Position numbers and translations under genes: made by a program. A DNA stretch of 64,000 bases, taken from positions 132,538 to 196,537 of the forward strand of contig JBNKZU010000014.1 of NCBI GenBank assembly GCA_050301795.1, written 5' to 3'. The stretch comes from JBNKZU01 sp050301795 (lineage in GTDB: Bacteria; Pseudomonadota; Gammaproteobacteria; Thiohalomonadales; Thiohalomonadaceae). The stretch's first letter is position 1; every line of letters begins with the position of its first letter. Positions 51,127 to 59,087 of the stretch are shown here, piece by piece. Under the pieces are notes generated by a model. The model did not search any database and was not told where the DNA came from. It saw nothing but the letters and a program-made list of their open reading frames with translations.

Positions 51127-51855
51127 TTATTCAGGAATGACCACTGTAAGGCCAAGCTCTTCCCAGTTCTGCATACCGCCACGATAATAGAAGATCTTAT
51201 GCTTTGGGTAACCTAACGCAACCAGACCTTTGATGGCTAAAGGGGACTGTCCACACCATGGGCCATTACACCAAAGCAGCAGATCCTTCGCGTCAGTGAA
51301 ATCCCAATACCCGGTCTTTTCATCAGCGCCGAATAGTCCAAGCTTTGCCATCGACTTTTCGATACCCCTGACAAATCCACCACTGTTTTCACGCGGAGTT
51401 GCACCAAAATCCTTTAAGACCTTTGATAACTCAGGATCAGTTGGTGCCTTTTCAAAGACAGGGAACGGGTAGTTTCGTGATCCAGGGATTGTCCCTTTTT
51501 TATGCCATGAGGGAACACGTGCATCAACAATGATTCCAGTATTATCCTTGTACTGGTTTAGCATAAAGTGGATCACTTCGTATTCACCGACATTGGTTAC
51601 ACCCTCTACAGGTGTATTTGGCTGAATACAAAATGGTGGGCATTTACGGGAGGTTTTTGCCCATGCGGGATCAATCAAGTGTGACTGATCCTGATTCCGC
51701 TCGACACGAACCTGCTTTCCGTCATAGTTAATTGTTATAAAATCAAGCTCTGCAGTAAGTTTTACATCGACAGCTAAAACATTCTCAACCGAGACTAACA
51801 GTGTTAACGCTGCAACGATTTGTAAAGCGATTGTTTTGTAATTACCTAACATCAT
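51127..51855 (-). CDS. Periplasmic rhodanese-domain protein
   Basis: 242 residues. A signal peptide (ALQIVAALTLLVSVENVLA) is followed by a non-rhodanese N-terminal part with a CPPFC pair (Cys72, Cys76) and then a rhodanese fold (about 95-240). The active-site loop is Cys196-NGPW-Cys-GQS in LLLWCNGPWCGQSP; two loop cysteines are unusual. The substrate-side VDARVPSWHKKGTIPGSRN block is typical. Rhodaneses move sulfane sulfur or act in thiol redox chemistry. The exact reaction is unknown. It probably forms a unit with the secreted gene just upstream. Confidence 0.85.
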   Translation of the reverse strand: MMLGNYKTIALQIVAALTLLVSVENVLAVDVKLTAELDFITINYDGKQVRVERNQDQSHLIDPAWAKTSRKCPPFCIQPNTPVEGVTNVGEYEVIHFMLNQYKDNTGIIVDARVPSWHKKGTIPGSRNYPFPVFEKAPTDPELSKVLKDFGATPRENSGGFVRGIEKSMAKLGLFGADEKTGYWDFTDAKDLLLWCNGPWCGQSPLAIKGLVALGYPKHKIFYYRGGMQNWEELGLTVVIPE

Positions 51856-51878
51856 TGGATATATTCCCCGCCGTGTGG

Positions 51879-52241
51879 CTATTTTTTTAATAATTCGATG
51901 ATTTTATTGCGTACTGTTTCAATATCATTTGAGTTTTTAAACTCATTATAGACACTCTCTTTTTCTTGTGGTGAGAGCTTTTGATAAAAGACATAACTAC
52001 CAAAATACTCAGCTTTTAAGTGTTCCTCAAAGATCTCTTGAGTCGAGGCGTCAATATTATTTTTTAAAGAAAATTTGGTATTCTTCCATTCAGAATTACT
52101 TTTATTAACTGTTTCCGTACCCGCCTCTTCATTAAGCACATCCAGATACCCACTACTAACAGAGTAGACTGGTGATGGGCTAATTATTGGAAATAAAAGC
52201 AGCACCATGACTATCTGTTTTTTTATATTATTAATTATCAA
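51879..52241 (-). CDS. Small secreted protein of unknown function
   Basis: 120 residues, not recognised. The signal peptide (IVMVLLLFPIISPSPVYSV) predicts export. The mature part is highly charged with a helical C-terminal region (FEEHLKAEYFGSYVFYQKL, then SPQEKESVYNEFKNSND). It is AT-rich, like the gap upstream. It ends 23 bases before the rhodanese gene on the same strand and shares its terminator, so the two may act together in the periplasm. Confidence 0.65.
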   Translation of the reverse strand: MIINNIKKQIVMVLLLFPIISPSPVYSVSSGYLDVLNEEAGTETVNKSNSEWKNTKFSLKNNIDASTQEIFEEHLKAEYFGSYVFYQKLSPQEKESVYNEFKNSNDIETVRNKIIELLKK

Positions 52242-52470
52242 AACCGATTCCCCCTTCTGATACGTTCATATTTTTGCAAGTCCCTGTTACAAATTATTTA
52301 TTAGAACTATAGTATAAAAAGTCGATTGATCCTCATTTCTATGACTATAATTTTTTATATTTTCATAACCATATCCAATACTGGGAAATAGATGCAAGCG
52401 ATTTAAACCTAAATCGTAACAATTAAGATAAAGCGAATATTCTTATATAAATAAGAATAATGCACACATA

Positions 52471-52500
52471 AAAAAAGGCTGGTAAAAACCAGCCTTTTTT
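52471..52500. terminator. Bidirectional terminator after ilvC
   Basis: A perfect palindromic structure AAAAAAGGCTGGT (52471-52483) and ACCAGCCTTTTTT (52488-52500) has a four-base loop, with an A-run on one side and a T-run on the other. It lies 16 bases past the ilvC stop and ends the ilvBHC transcript. The remaining AT-rich gap to 52242 shows no gene. Confidence 0.93.
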
Positions 52501-52515
52501 ACAGTGATATGAGTG

Positions 52516-53532
52516 TTAGTTTTTACTCTTATCAACAAGTGCGTTTGCTGTGATCCACGGCATCATAGAGCGTAGTTTTCCACCGACAGTCTCTATAGGA
52601 TGTGCGGCGTTAAGGCGTCGCATTGCAGTCATTTCAGGGTAGTTGGACATCCCTTCAAGAATGAATTTCTTCGCATACTCACCGGTCTGGATGTTATGCA
52701 GCGCCTCTTTCATCGCCCAACGACTCTCTTCGTTGATTACCTTGGGACCAGTCACATACTCACCATACTCTGCATTATTTGATATGGAGTAGTTCATGTT
52801 GGCGATACCACCTTCGTACATCAGGTCAACAATGAGCTTCAGTTCATGCAGACACTCAAAATAAGCCATTTCAGGTGCATAGCCTGCTTCGACCAGCGTT
52901 TCAAAGCCCGCTTTAACCAGCTCAACTGCACCACCGCAAAGTACTGCCTGCTCACCGAACAGGTCGGTTTCAGTCTCGTCTTTAAAGGTGGTTTCGATGA
53001 TACCGGTACGACCGCCACCCACACCTGATGCGTATGAAAGTGCGATCTCTTTTGCTTTGCCTGAGGCATCCTGGAATACTGCGATCAGATCAGGGATACC
53101 GCCACCTTTAACAAACTCAGAGCGCACGGTATGGCCAGGAGCCTTTGGCGCAATCATAATGACATCCAAATCAGCACGAGGAACGATCTGGTTGTAGTGA
53201 ATAGCAAAACCATGGGCAAATGCCAAGACAGCTCCTTGCTTCAAGTTCGGCGCAACCTCTGCTTTATAGAGCTGTGACTGAAACTCGTCAGGGGTCAGAA
53301 TCATGACCAGATCGGCTTGAGCAACAGCCTCTGGTACGTTCTTAACCGTTAATCCAGCATTCTCTGCTTTTGCCGCTGAAGCTGAACCTTCACGTAGCGC
53401 AACAGTAACATCAACACCAGAATCCTTAAGATTGTTTGCATGTGCATGTCCTTGTGAACCGTAACCTACGATTGTTACCTTCATTCCTTTGATGATCGAA
53501 AGATCACAATCTTTGTCGTAATAGATATTCAT
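52516..53532 (-). CDS. ilvC: Ketol-acid reductoisomerase
   Basis: 338 residues, class I KARI, which converts acetolactate or acetohydroxybutyrate to the dihydroxy acids with NADPH. The Rossmann loop VTIVGYGSQGHAHANNLKDSG is near the N-terminus, and VALREGS holds the NADPH-phosphate binding Arg and Ser. The catalytic knotted domain contains DLFGEQAVLCGG and FECLHELKLIVDLMYEGG. It is the last gene of ilvB-ilvH-ilvC. Confidence 0.97.
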   Translation of the reverse strand: MNIYYDKDCDLSIIKGMKVTIVGYGSQGHAHANNLKDSGVDVTVALREGSASAAKAENAGLTVKNVPEAVAQADLVMILTPDEFQSQLYKAEVAPNLKQGAVLAFAHGFAIHYNQIVPRADLDVIMIAPKAPGHTVRSEFVKGGGIPDLIAVFQDASGKAKEIALSYASGVGGGRTGIIETTFKDETETDLFGEQAVLCGGAVELVKAGFETLVEAGYAPEMAYFECLHELKLIVDLMYEGGIANMNYSISNNAEYGEYVTGPKVINEESRWAMKEALHNIQTGEYAKKFILEGMSNYPEMTAMRRLNAAHPIETVGGKLRSMMPWITANALVDKSKN

Positions 53533-53575
53533 CTCTTTTACCTTAGCTATTTGGTTAAAATTAAGTTATTGAAGT

Positions 53576-54070
53576 TTAGACATGGAGCTTTTTGTCGCCC
53601 CTTGGGATACCGCTGACACCTGAACGTACTGTTTCCAATATGGTTGTCGCTCCCATCGCCTGAATAAATGAATCGAGTTTTTCTGCTGCACCAGTGAGCT
53701 CCATGGTGTAGCTTTTTTCTGTTACATCGATAAAGTGCGCTCTGAAGATCTCTGCAAGTCGTTTGATCTCAGCTCGCTCTTCATGTCCTACTGCTTTTAC
53801 CTTTATCAACATCAGTTCTCGTTCGATATGAGGCCCTTCTGTCAAATCAAGGATCTTCACCACATCAACCAACTTATTCAGTTGTTTTGTGATCTGTTCA
53901 ATGACTTGATCTGAACCTCGAGTAACCAGTGTCATTCGGGATAAGGATAGATCCTCTGTTGGTGCAACCGTCAGTGATTCGATATTGTAACCCCGTGCAG
54001 AAAACAGCCCTGCAACGCGAGACAGTGCTCCTGACTCATTCTCCATCAGTATAGAAATTATGTGTCTCAT
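53576..54070 (-). CDS. ilvH: Acetolactate synthase small (regulatory) subunit
   Basis: 164 residues. The N-terminal ACT domain (HIISILMENESGALSRVAGLF, then SLTVAPTEDLSLSRMTLV) binds valine for feedback control; a C-terminal domain activates the catalytic subunit. The length matches IlvH. The start overlaps the ilvB stop by four bases, which suggests coupled, stoichiometric synthesis. Confidence 0.97.
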   Translation of the reverse strand: MRHIISILMENESGALSRVAGLFSARGYNIESLTVAPTEDLSLSRMTLVTRGSDQVIEQITKQLNKLVDVVKILDLTEGPHIERELMLIKVKAVGHEERAEIKRLAEIFRAHFIDVTEKSYTMELTGAAEKLDSFIQAMGATTILETVRSGVSGIPRGDKKLHV

Positions 54071-55764
54071 ACCAGAATCATCTCCTCTAATCCTGCTCCT
54101 GCCGGAACCATCGGGTAGACATTCTCTGTTGGATCGGTCACAAAGTTCATAAAGACAAACTTATCTTTCATCTTAAAGGCTTCTTTTAACGCATTCTCAA
54201 CATCTGCTGGATTATCGATATGCATTCCAACATGGCCATAGGCCTCAGCCAATTTGACAAAATCGGGTTGGCTCTCAACCACGACCTGTGAGTAGCGTTC
54301 TTCGTAGAAGAACTCCTGCCACTGACGAACCATGCCGAGATAGCCATTATTTAGACAGATCACCTTAATTGGCAGTTTTTCTTGCTGACAGGTGGCAAGC
54401 TCCTGAATATTCATCTGAATGCCACCATCACCTGCGACACAGGCAACCTGTGCCTTTGGATGAGCCAGTTGTATTCCCATTGCCGCAGGCAAACCGAAAC
54501 CCATGGTTCCAAGACCACCAGAATTGACCCAACGACGCGGCTTATCAAACTTATAAAACTGAGCAGCCCACATCTGGTGTTGGCCAACATCCGAGGCCAC
54601 AAAAGCATTGCCCTTAGTAATTTTGTAGAGGGTATCAAGTACATACTGAGGTTTGATTGGCATATCAGGCTTCTGCTCATACTTGAGACAATCAATGCTG
54701 CGCCACTTTTCGAGCTGCTCCCACCACTTGTTTTGGGACTCTTTATCGCTCTTGATTTCGCTAGCACTGATCAATTTCTCCATATCCTTGAGAACATTCC
54801 CAACACCACCCACGATGGGAATATCCACCGTAACGGTTTTAGAGATCGATGCCGGATCGATATCAATATGGATAATCTTTGCTTTAGGGGCGAACTTGGC
54901 AATATGGCCGGTTACACGGTCATCAAAACGAGCGCCTATCGCGATCAGAACGTCACAGTGTGATACCGCCATATTGGCTTCGTATGTACCATGCATTCCG
55001 AGCATTCCAAGGAATTGCCGATCTGTTGCTGGGTAGGCTCCAAGACCCATTGAGGTGCTGGTTACAGGAATGTTGAGCTTTAAAGCGATCTCCGTCATCG
55101 CCTTACCCGCATCATCCAGAATAACGCCACCACCAGAATAGATCAGCGGACGTTTAGCCTTTAGAATCATATCCACGGCACGTTTAATCTGTCCTGAGTG
55201 CCCCTTTACAACTGGGTTGTACGAACGCATTGAGATACGCTTTGGATAGACATAGCGTACCTTCTCGGCGGTGACATCTTTTGGCACATCAACGACAACC
55301 GGACCGGGGCGGCCAGTGGTTGCAATGTAAAACGCCTTTTTCAACGTCGTTGCAAGATCTTTAACATCCTTTACGAGAAAGTTGTGTTTAACGCATGGAC
55401 GGGTAATACCAACGGTATCGACCTCCTGAAATGCATCGTTACCAATCAGTGCGGTCGGCACCTGCCCCGTGATCACCACCATGGGAATCGAGTCCATATA
55501 TGCGGTCGCAACCCCTGTTACGGCATTGGTTGCACCGGGGCCGGAAGTGACAAGCACGACGCCAGGTTTACCTGTTGAACGTGCATATCCATCAGCCGCA
55601 TGTGTTGCCGCCTGTTCATGACGTACTAAAATATGTTTTACTTTATCCTGCTTGTACAGGGCATCATAGATGTGGAGTACTGCCCCTCCGGGATACCCGA
55701 AGAGATACTCAACACCCTCATCAGCGAGGAAACGTGCGATTATTTCTGCACCGGTTATTTCCAC
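54067..55764 (-). CDS. ilvB: Acetolactate synthase large (catalytic) subunit
   Basis: 565 residues, TPP-dependent acetohydroxyacid synthase. The catalytic Glu is in LVRHEQAATHAADGYARS. The FAD/central domain (about 190-330) is followed by the TPP motif GDGGIQMNIQELATCQQEKLP and NNGYLGMVRQWQEFFY. The start is GTG after a GGGAGAG ribosome binding site, 26 bases past an intrinsic terminator. Expression is therefore probably set by attenuation. First gene of ilvBHC. The symbol ilvI would be equally valid. Confidence 0.96.
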   Translation of the reverse strand: MEITGAEIIARFLADEGVEYLFGYPGGAVLHIYDALYKQDKVKHILVRHEQAATHAADGYARSTGKPGVVLVTSGPGATNAVTGVATAYMDSIPMVVITGQVPTALIGNDAFQEVDTVGITRPCVKHNFLVKDVKDLATTLKKAFYIATTGRPGPVVVDVPKDVTAEKVRYVYPKRISMRSYNPVVKGHSGQIKRAVDMILKAKRPLIYSGGGVILDDAGKAMTEIALKLNIPVTSTSMGLGAYPATDRQFLGMLGMHGTYEANMAVSHCDVLIAIGARFDDRVTGHIAKFAPKAKIIHIDIDPASISKTVTVDIPIVGGVGNVLKDMEKLISASEIKSDKESQNKWWEQLEKWRSIDCLKYEQKPDMPIKPQYVLDTLYKITKGNAFVASDVGQHQMWAAQFYKFDKPRRWVNSGGLGTMGFGLPAAMGIQLAHPKAQVACVAGDGGIQMNIQELATCQQEKLPIKVICLNNGYLGMVRQWQEFFYEERYSQVVVESQPDFVKLAEAYGHVGMHIDNPADVENALKEAFKMKDKFVFMNFVTDPTENVYPMVPAGAGLEEMILV

Positions 55765-55790
55765 CTAGAGGCTCTCCCATCGAAAGTGTT

Positions 55791-55812
55791 AAAAAAAGCC
55801 CGTAATCGGGCT
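55791..55812 (-). terminator. Attenuator-like terminator upstream of ilvB
   Basis: On the minus strand a perfect 6-base stem, AGCCCG/CGGGCT (55797-55812), with an ATTA loop is followed by TTTTTTT, a strong intrinsic terminator. It points toward ilvB and lies 26 bases before its start codon. No minus-strand gene precedes it, because the next gene upstream is divergent. It therefore must act on the ilvB leader transcript itself. A possible promoter on the same strand is TTGACC, 17 bases, TACGTT. A 17-codon frame at 55890-55943 (MIKQRLFHTNNVFIHSL) has scattered Ile, Val and Leu codons but a poor ribosome binding site. Confidence 0.75.
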
Positions 55813-55961
55813 CTTGAGCGTGTTTGAATCGAAAAGAGGAAACGTACTGACAATCGCAGCCGAGGTCAAGCCATTCAACGCATTCAAGGCTATAAAGAGT
55901 GAATGAACACATTATTTGTGTGGAATAATCGCTGTTTTATCATCTTCTGGAGCAATAATTA

Positions 55962-56384
55962 ATGAAAACAAAATGGTTAGTATTAAGCGTTGCATCTTTA
56001 TGTAGTGCAGTTCTGTTTTATGCTAGTAGTGTCAATGCTGGTCAATATTATCGTTGGGTCGATGAAAATGGCGAAACCCATTACTCCCAACAGCGCCCTG
56101 TTGATCAGAAATCGCAAAAGATCAAAACTCCTGACTCCCCGCCACCACCGGTACTGGAAAAATCCGATAAATCATCCACAAATGGCGCTGAGGCAGATAA
56201 TCCTGCACAGAATCGAAATGTCCAAATCGCTAAAGAGAATTGTCAAAAAGCAAAGGCCAATATCAATGTTTATAAGAACAGTAAAGTCATCTTAAAAGAT
56301 GGCAAACCACACACACTAACTGAAAAAGAGCGACAAGAACTGATCAAAAAGAGTCAGGAACAGGTCAAACTCTACTGCAAGTAA
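55962..56384 (+). CDS. DUF4124-containing secreted protein
   Basis: 140 residues. A signal peptide (LVLSVASLCSAVLFYASSVNA) is followed by the DUF4124 motif AGQYYRWVDENGETHYSQQRP and then a Pro/Ser linker and a charged helical tail with two cysteines (ENCQKA, KLYCK). DUF4124 proteins are periplasmic or envelope proteins of unknown role, common in gammaproteobacteria. It is divergent from ilvB and followed 10 bases later by the tautomerase gene, so the two may share a transcript. Confidence 0.88.
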   Translation: MKTKWLVLSVASLCSAVLFYASSVNAGQYYRWVDENGETHYSQQRPVDQKSQKIKTPDSPPPPVLEKSDKSSTNGAEADNPAQNRNVQIAKENCQKAKANINVYKNSKVILKDGKPHTLTEKERQELIKKSQEQVKLYCK

Positions 56385-56394
56385 GGAGAAGGTC

Positions 56395-56733
56395 ATGCCC
56401 TATCTATCGATCATTACAAATAAAACCATCACCAACAAAGAGCAGGTCATTCGTGATTTTTCAAAAAAGGTCGCAGAGATGATTGGAAAACCTGAACGAT
56501 ATGTCATGGTCTCACTTCAAGATACTATCGCGATCTCTTTTGCCGGAACGAACGAAGCGTGTGCCTACCTTGAATTTAAAAGCATCGGTCTCCCCCATGA
56601 TCAAACTGGCGTATTCTCTGCGACTCTTTGTCAGATGATCGAGGAGACAGCAGGCATCGCAAAGGATAGAATCTACATCGAATTTGCTGATGCCCCTCGT
56701 AAGATGTGGGGTTGGAACGGCTCAACCTTTTAA
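56395..56733 (+). CDS. Tautomerase/MIF superfamily protein
   Basis: 112 residues, the size of phenylpyruvate tautomerase/MIF homologues. The catalytic Pro after the initiator Met is present (MPYLSIITN). The C-terminal RIYIEFADAPRKMWGWNGSTF closely matches the MIF pattern of I-x-F-x-D and WGWNGSTF. A keto-enol tautomerase activity is likely, but the natural substrate of bacterial MIF-like proteins is unknown. AAGGAGAAGGTC gives a strong ribosome binding site. The proS start lies 27 bases past its stop. Confidence 0.9.
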   Translation: MPYLSIITNKTITNKEQVIRDFSKKVAEMIGKPERYVMVSLQDTIAISFAGTNEACAYLEFKSIGLPHDQTGVFSATLCQMIEETAGIAKDRIYIEFADAPRKMWGWNGSTF

Positions 56734-56759
56734 TGAAACCAGATAGTGCAGGAACCCCA

Positions 56760-58478
56760 ATGCGTGCAAGCCAGTTTTTAATCGCCACTTTAAAAGAGAC
56801 TCCTTCAGATGCTGAGGTGGTCAGTCATCAGTTAATGTTGCGCGCGGGCATGATCCGCAAGCTGGCATCAGGTTTATACACCTGGCTACCGCTGGGGCTT
56901 CGGGTTCTTCGAAAGGTCGAGACCATTATCCGAGAAGAGATGAACAGAGCTGGTGCCCAGGAAGTCTTAATGCCAGCCGTTCAACCTTCAGAGTTATGGC
57001 AGGAGTCAGGGCGCTGGGAGGTGATGGGTGATGAGATGTTACGCATTAAAGATCGTCACCAGCGCGACTTCTGTTTTGGCCCTACTCATGAGGAGATCAT
57101 TACTGATCTGATCCGAAATGAGCTTCGCAGCTATAAACAGCTTCCAGCGAACTTCTATCAAATTCAAACAAAATTCCGCGATGAGCGTCGCCCACGATTT
57201 GGTGTGATGCGAGCGAGAGAGTTTTTAATGAAGGATGCCTACTCTTTCCATATTGATAACGAATCACTCCAACAAACCTATGAGGTAATGTATCAAACCT
57301 ATTCCCGTATCTTCGAGCGCCTGGGGCTAGAGTTTCGTGCCGTATTGGCAGACACCGGAGCCATTGGTGGAAGTGGATCACACGAATTCCATGTTTTAGC
57401 TGATTCAGGCGAAGATGCGATAGCCTTCTCAACCGAGAGCGATTATGCCGCCAATGTTGAAAAGGCAGAGGCGCTAAAGGCCGAAGGGTCTCGACCAGAG
57501 CCTGCGATGCAAATGAAGCGTGTTGAAACCCCTAATCAAAAGACAATCAGTGAAGTATCCACTTTCCTGAATATACCACCAGAAAAGATTGCAAAGACCC
57601 TGATTGTTCATGGTGTTAACGATGAAGGTGAAGCAGAAGGATTAGTCGCTCTGGTTTTGCGTGGAGATCATGAGCTTAATGAGATTAAAGCCACGAATCA
57701 TGCCAAGATTTTTTCACCGCTCACCTTTGCAAGTGATGAAGAGATAAAAACAGCCATCGGATGTAATATTGGTTCGATTGGTCCGGTTGAACTGCTTATT
57801 CCAACCATTGTCGATCGTGATGCGGCAATGCTCTCTGATTTTGTTTGTGGCGCTAATCGAAATGACGAGCACTTTGTCGGTGTGAATTGGGGAAGAGATT
57901 GCGATGAGCCAATTATTGCGGATCTACGCAATGTGGTTGAGGGCGATAAAAGCCCCGACGGTAAAGGCACATTAACGATTAAGCGTGGGATTGAGGTTGG
58001 TCACATATTTCAGCTTGGCAAAAAATATAGTGAAGCGATGAAGGCTTCTGTCCTTGATGAAAATGGAAAAGCTGTAACAATGACCATGGGCTGCTACGGC
58101 ATTGGCGTCTCTCGCATTGTGGCATCGGCTATTGAACAAAATCATGATGACAAAGGCATTATCTGGCCAAGTGCAATAGCACCATTCCAAATCGCATTAA
58201 TCCCGATGAATTACCATAAATCTGAGGCTGTGAAAGAGGCCAGTAATAAACTCTACCAAGCACTAACTACAGATGGATATGAAGTGCTGTTTGATGACCG
58301 TAACGAGCGTGCAGGTGTAATGTTTGCTGACATGGAGTTAATGGGCATCCCTCATCGTATTGTTGTTGGTGATCGAGGTCTAAAGAGTGATAGTGTTGAG
58401 TATCGCGCAAGAACTGATACTGACAATCAAGACATACCTTTAAATCAGATTCTCGATTTCATTAAGGCGCAGATATAA
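56760..58478 (+). CDS. proS: Prolyl-tRNA synthetase, bacterial type
   Basis: 572 residues from the ATG at 56760, which gives the standard MRASQFLIATLKETPSDAE start after AGGA; upstream in-frame ATGs (56733) would add nine residues. Class II motif 1 is LPLGLRVLRKVETIIREEM, motif 2 is FRDERRPRFGVMRAREFLM, and motif 3 is GCYGIGVSRI. The YbaK-like editing insertion (about 225-405) is complete, so Ala-tRNA(Pro) can be hydrolysed. The C-terminal anticodon-binding domain ends ILDFIKAQI. Confidence 0.97.
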   Translation: MRASQFLIATLKETPSDAEVVSHQLMLRAGMIRKLASGLYTWLPLGLRVLRKVETIIREEMNRAGAQEVLMPAVQPSELWQESGRWEVMGDEMLRIKDRHQRDFCFGPTHEEIITDLIRNELRSYKQLPANFYQIQTKFRDERRPRFGVMRAREFLMKDAYSFHIDNESLQQTYEVMYQTYSRIFERLGLEFRAVLADTGAIGGSGSHEFHVLADSGEDAIAFSTESDYAANVEKAEALKAEGSRPEPAMQMKRVETPNQKTISEVSTFLNIPPEKIAKTLIVHGVNDEGEAEGLVALVLRGDHELNEIKATNHAKIFSPLTFASDEEIKTAIGCNIGSIGPVELLIPTIVDRDAAMLSDFVCGANRNDEHFVGVNWGRDCDEPIIADLRNVVEGDKSPDGKGTLTIKRGIEVGHIFQLGKKYSEAMKASVLDENGKAVTMTMGCYGIGVSRIVASAIEQNHDDKGIIWPSAIAPFQIALIPMNYHKSEAVKEASNKLYQALTTDGYEVLFDDRNERAGVMFADMELMGIPHRIVVGDRGLKSDSVEYRARTDTDNQDIPLNQILDFIKAQI

Positions 58479-58487
58479 GCCTAATCA

Positions 58488-59072
58488 ATGAAGCTCTACC
58501 CTATGAACTTTTCAAGAAAGATCATCATATCAATGATGATGTTTTTGTTCATGACGACAGCATTTGCAAAACAGCACGTTCTTGATCCTGAGCTTCGTAA
58601 AAAGCTTGCCGTAGCAATGGCAGATAAAACCGATGGCTATGATCGTTTCGATGCCGAAGTGTGGCTTGCGGATATGTCACAGCGTCTTGCCAAGTTTGTC
58701 AAGAATCCTCAAGAGCGCACCATGATCCTTAAGCACACCTATATTGAGGCTCGAAAAGCAGACATTGATCCTGCGCTTGTTTTAGCGGTAATCCATGTTG
58801 AGAGTAATTTTGACCGCTTTGCGATATCAAAGGTTGGTGCACGAGGATTGATGCAAATCATGCCTTTCTGGTTAAAGGAGATTGGAAAGCCTGATGACAA
58901 TCTCTTTAATCTTGTAACCAATCTTAGACTCGGTTGTACCATCCTTAAGCACTACATTGACAGAGAAAAAGGGAAGATTCAGGCGGGGCTGGCGAGATAC
59001 AACGGTAGTGCAGGAAGTCGGCGCTATTCAGATAAAGTCTTAAAAAAATACAACCTTAACTGGACGAATTAA
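58488..59072 (+). CDS. Soluble lytic transglycosylase (SLT family)
   Basis: 194 residues. A signal peptide (IIISMMMFLFMTTAFA) is followed by a roughly 55-residue helical stretch and a GH23 SLT domain. The catalytic Glu105 is in AVIHVESNFDRFAISKVGARGLMQIMP; the NLRLGCTILKHYID and LARYNGSAG blocks complete the fold. It would cleave peptidoglycan strands in the periplasm. It follows proS by nine bases and is likely cotranscribed. An internal ATG five codons in is a possible start. Confidence 0.9.
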   Translation: MKLYPMNFSRKIIISMMMFLFMTTAFAKQHVLDPELRKKLAVAMADKTDGYDRFDAEVWLADMSQRLAKFVKNPQERTMILKHTYIEARKADIDPALVLAVIHVESNFDRFAISKVGARGLMQIMPFWLKEIGKPDDNLFNLVTNLRLGCTILKHYIDREKGKIQAGLARYNGSAGSRRYSDKVLKKYNLNWTN

Positions 59073-59087
59073 GGCACATTTATTCAA

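Noticed and set aside
55721..55912. 63-codon minus-strand frame overlapping the ilvB start
   Set aside because: It crosses the attenuator terminator and the ilvB start in another frame, with no ribosome binding site. At most the region is leader RNA.
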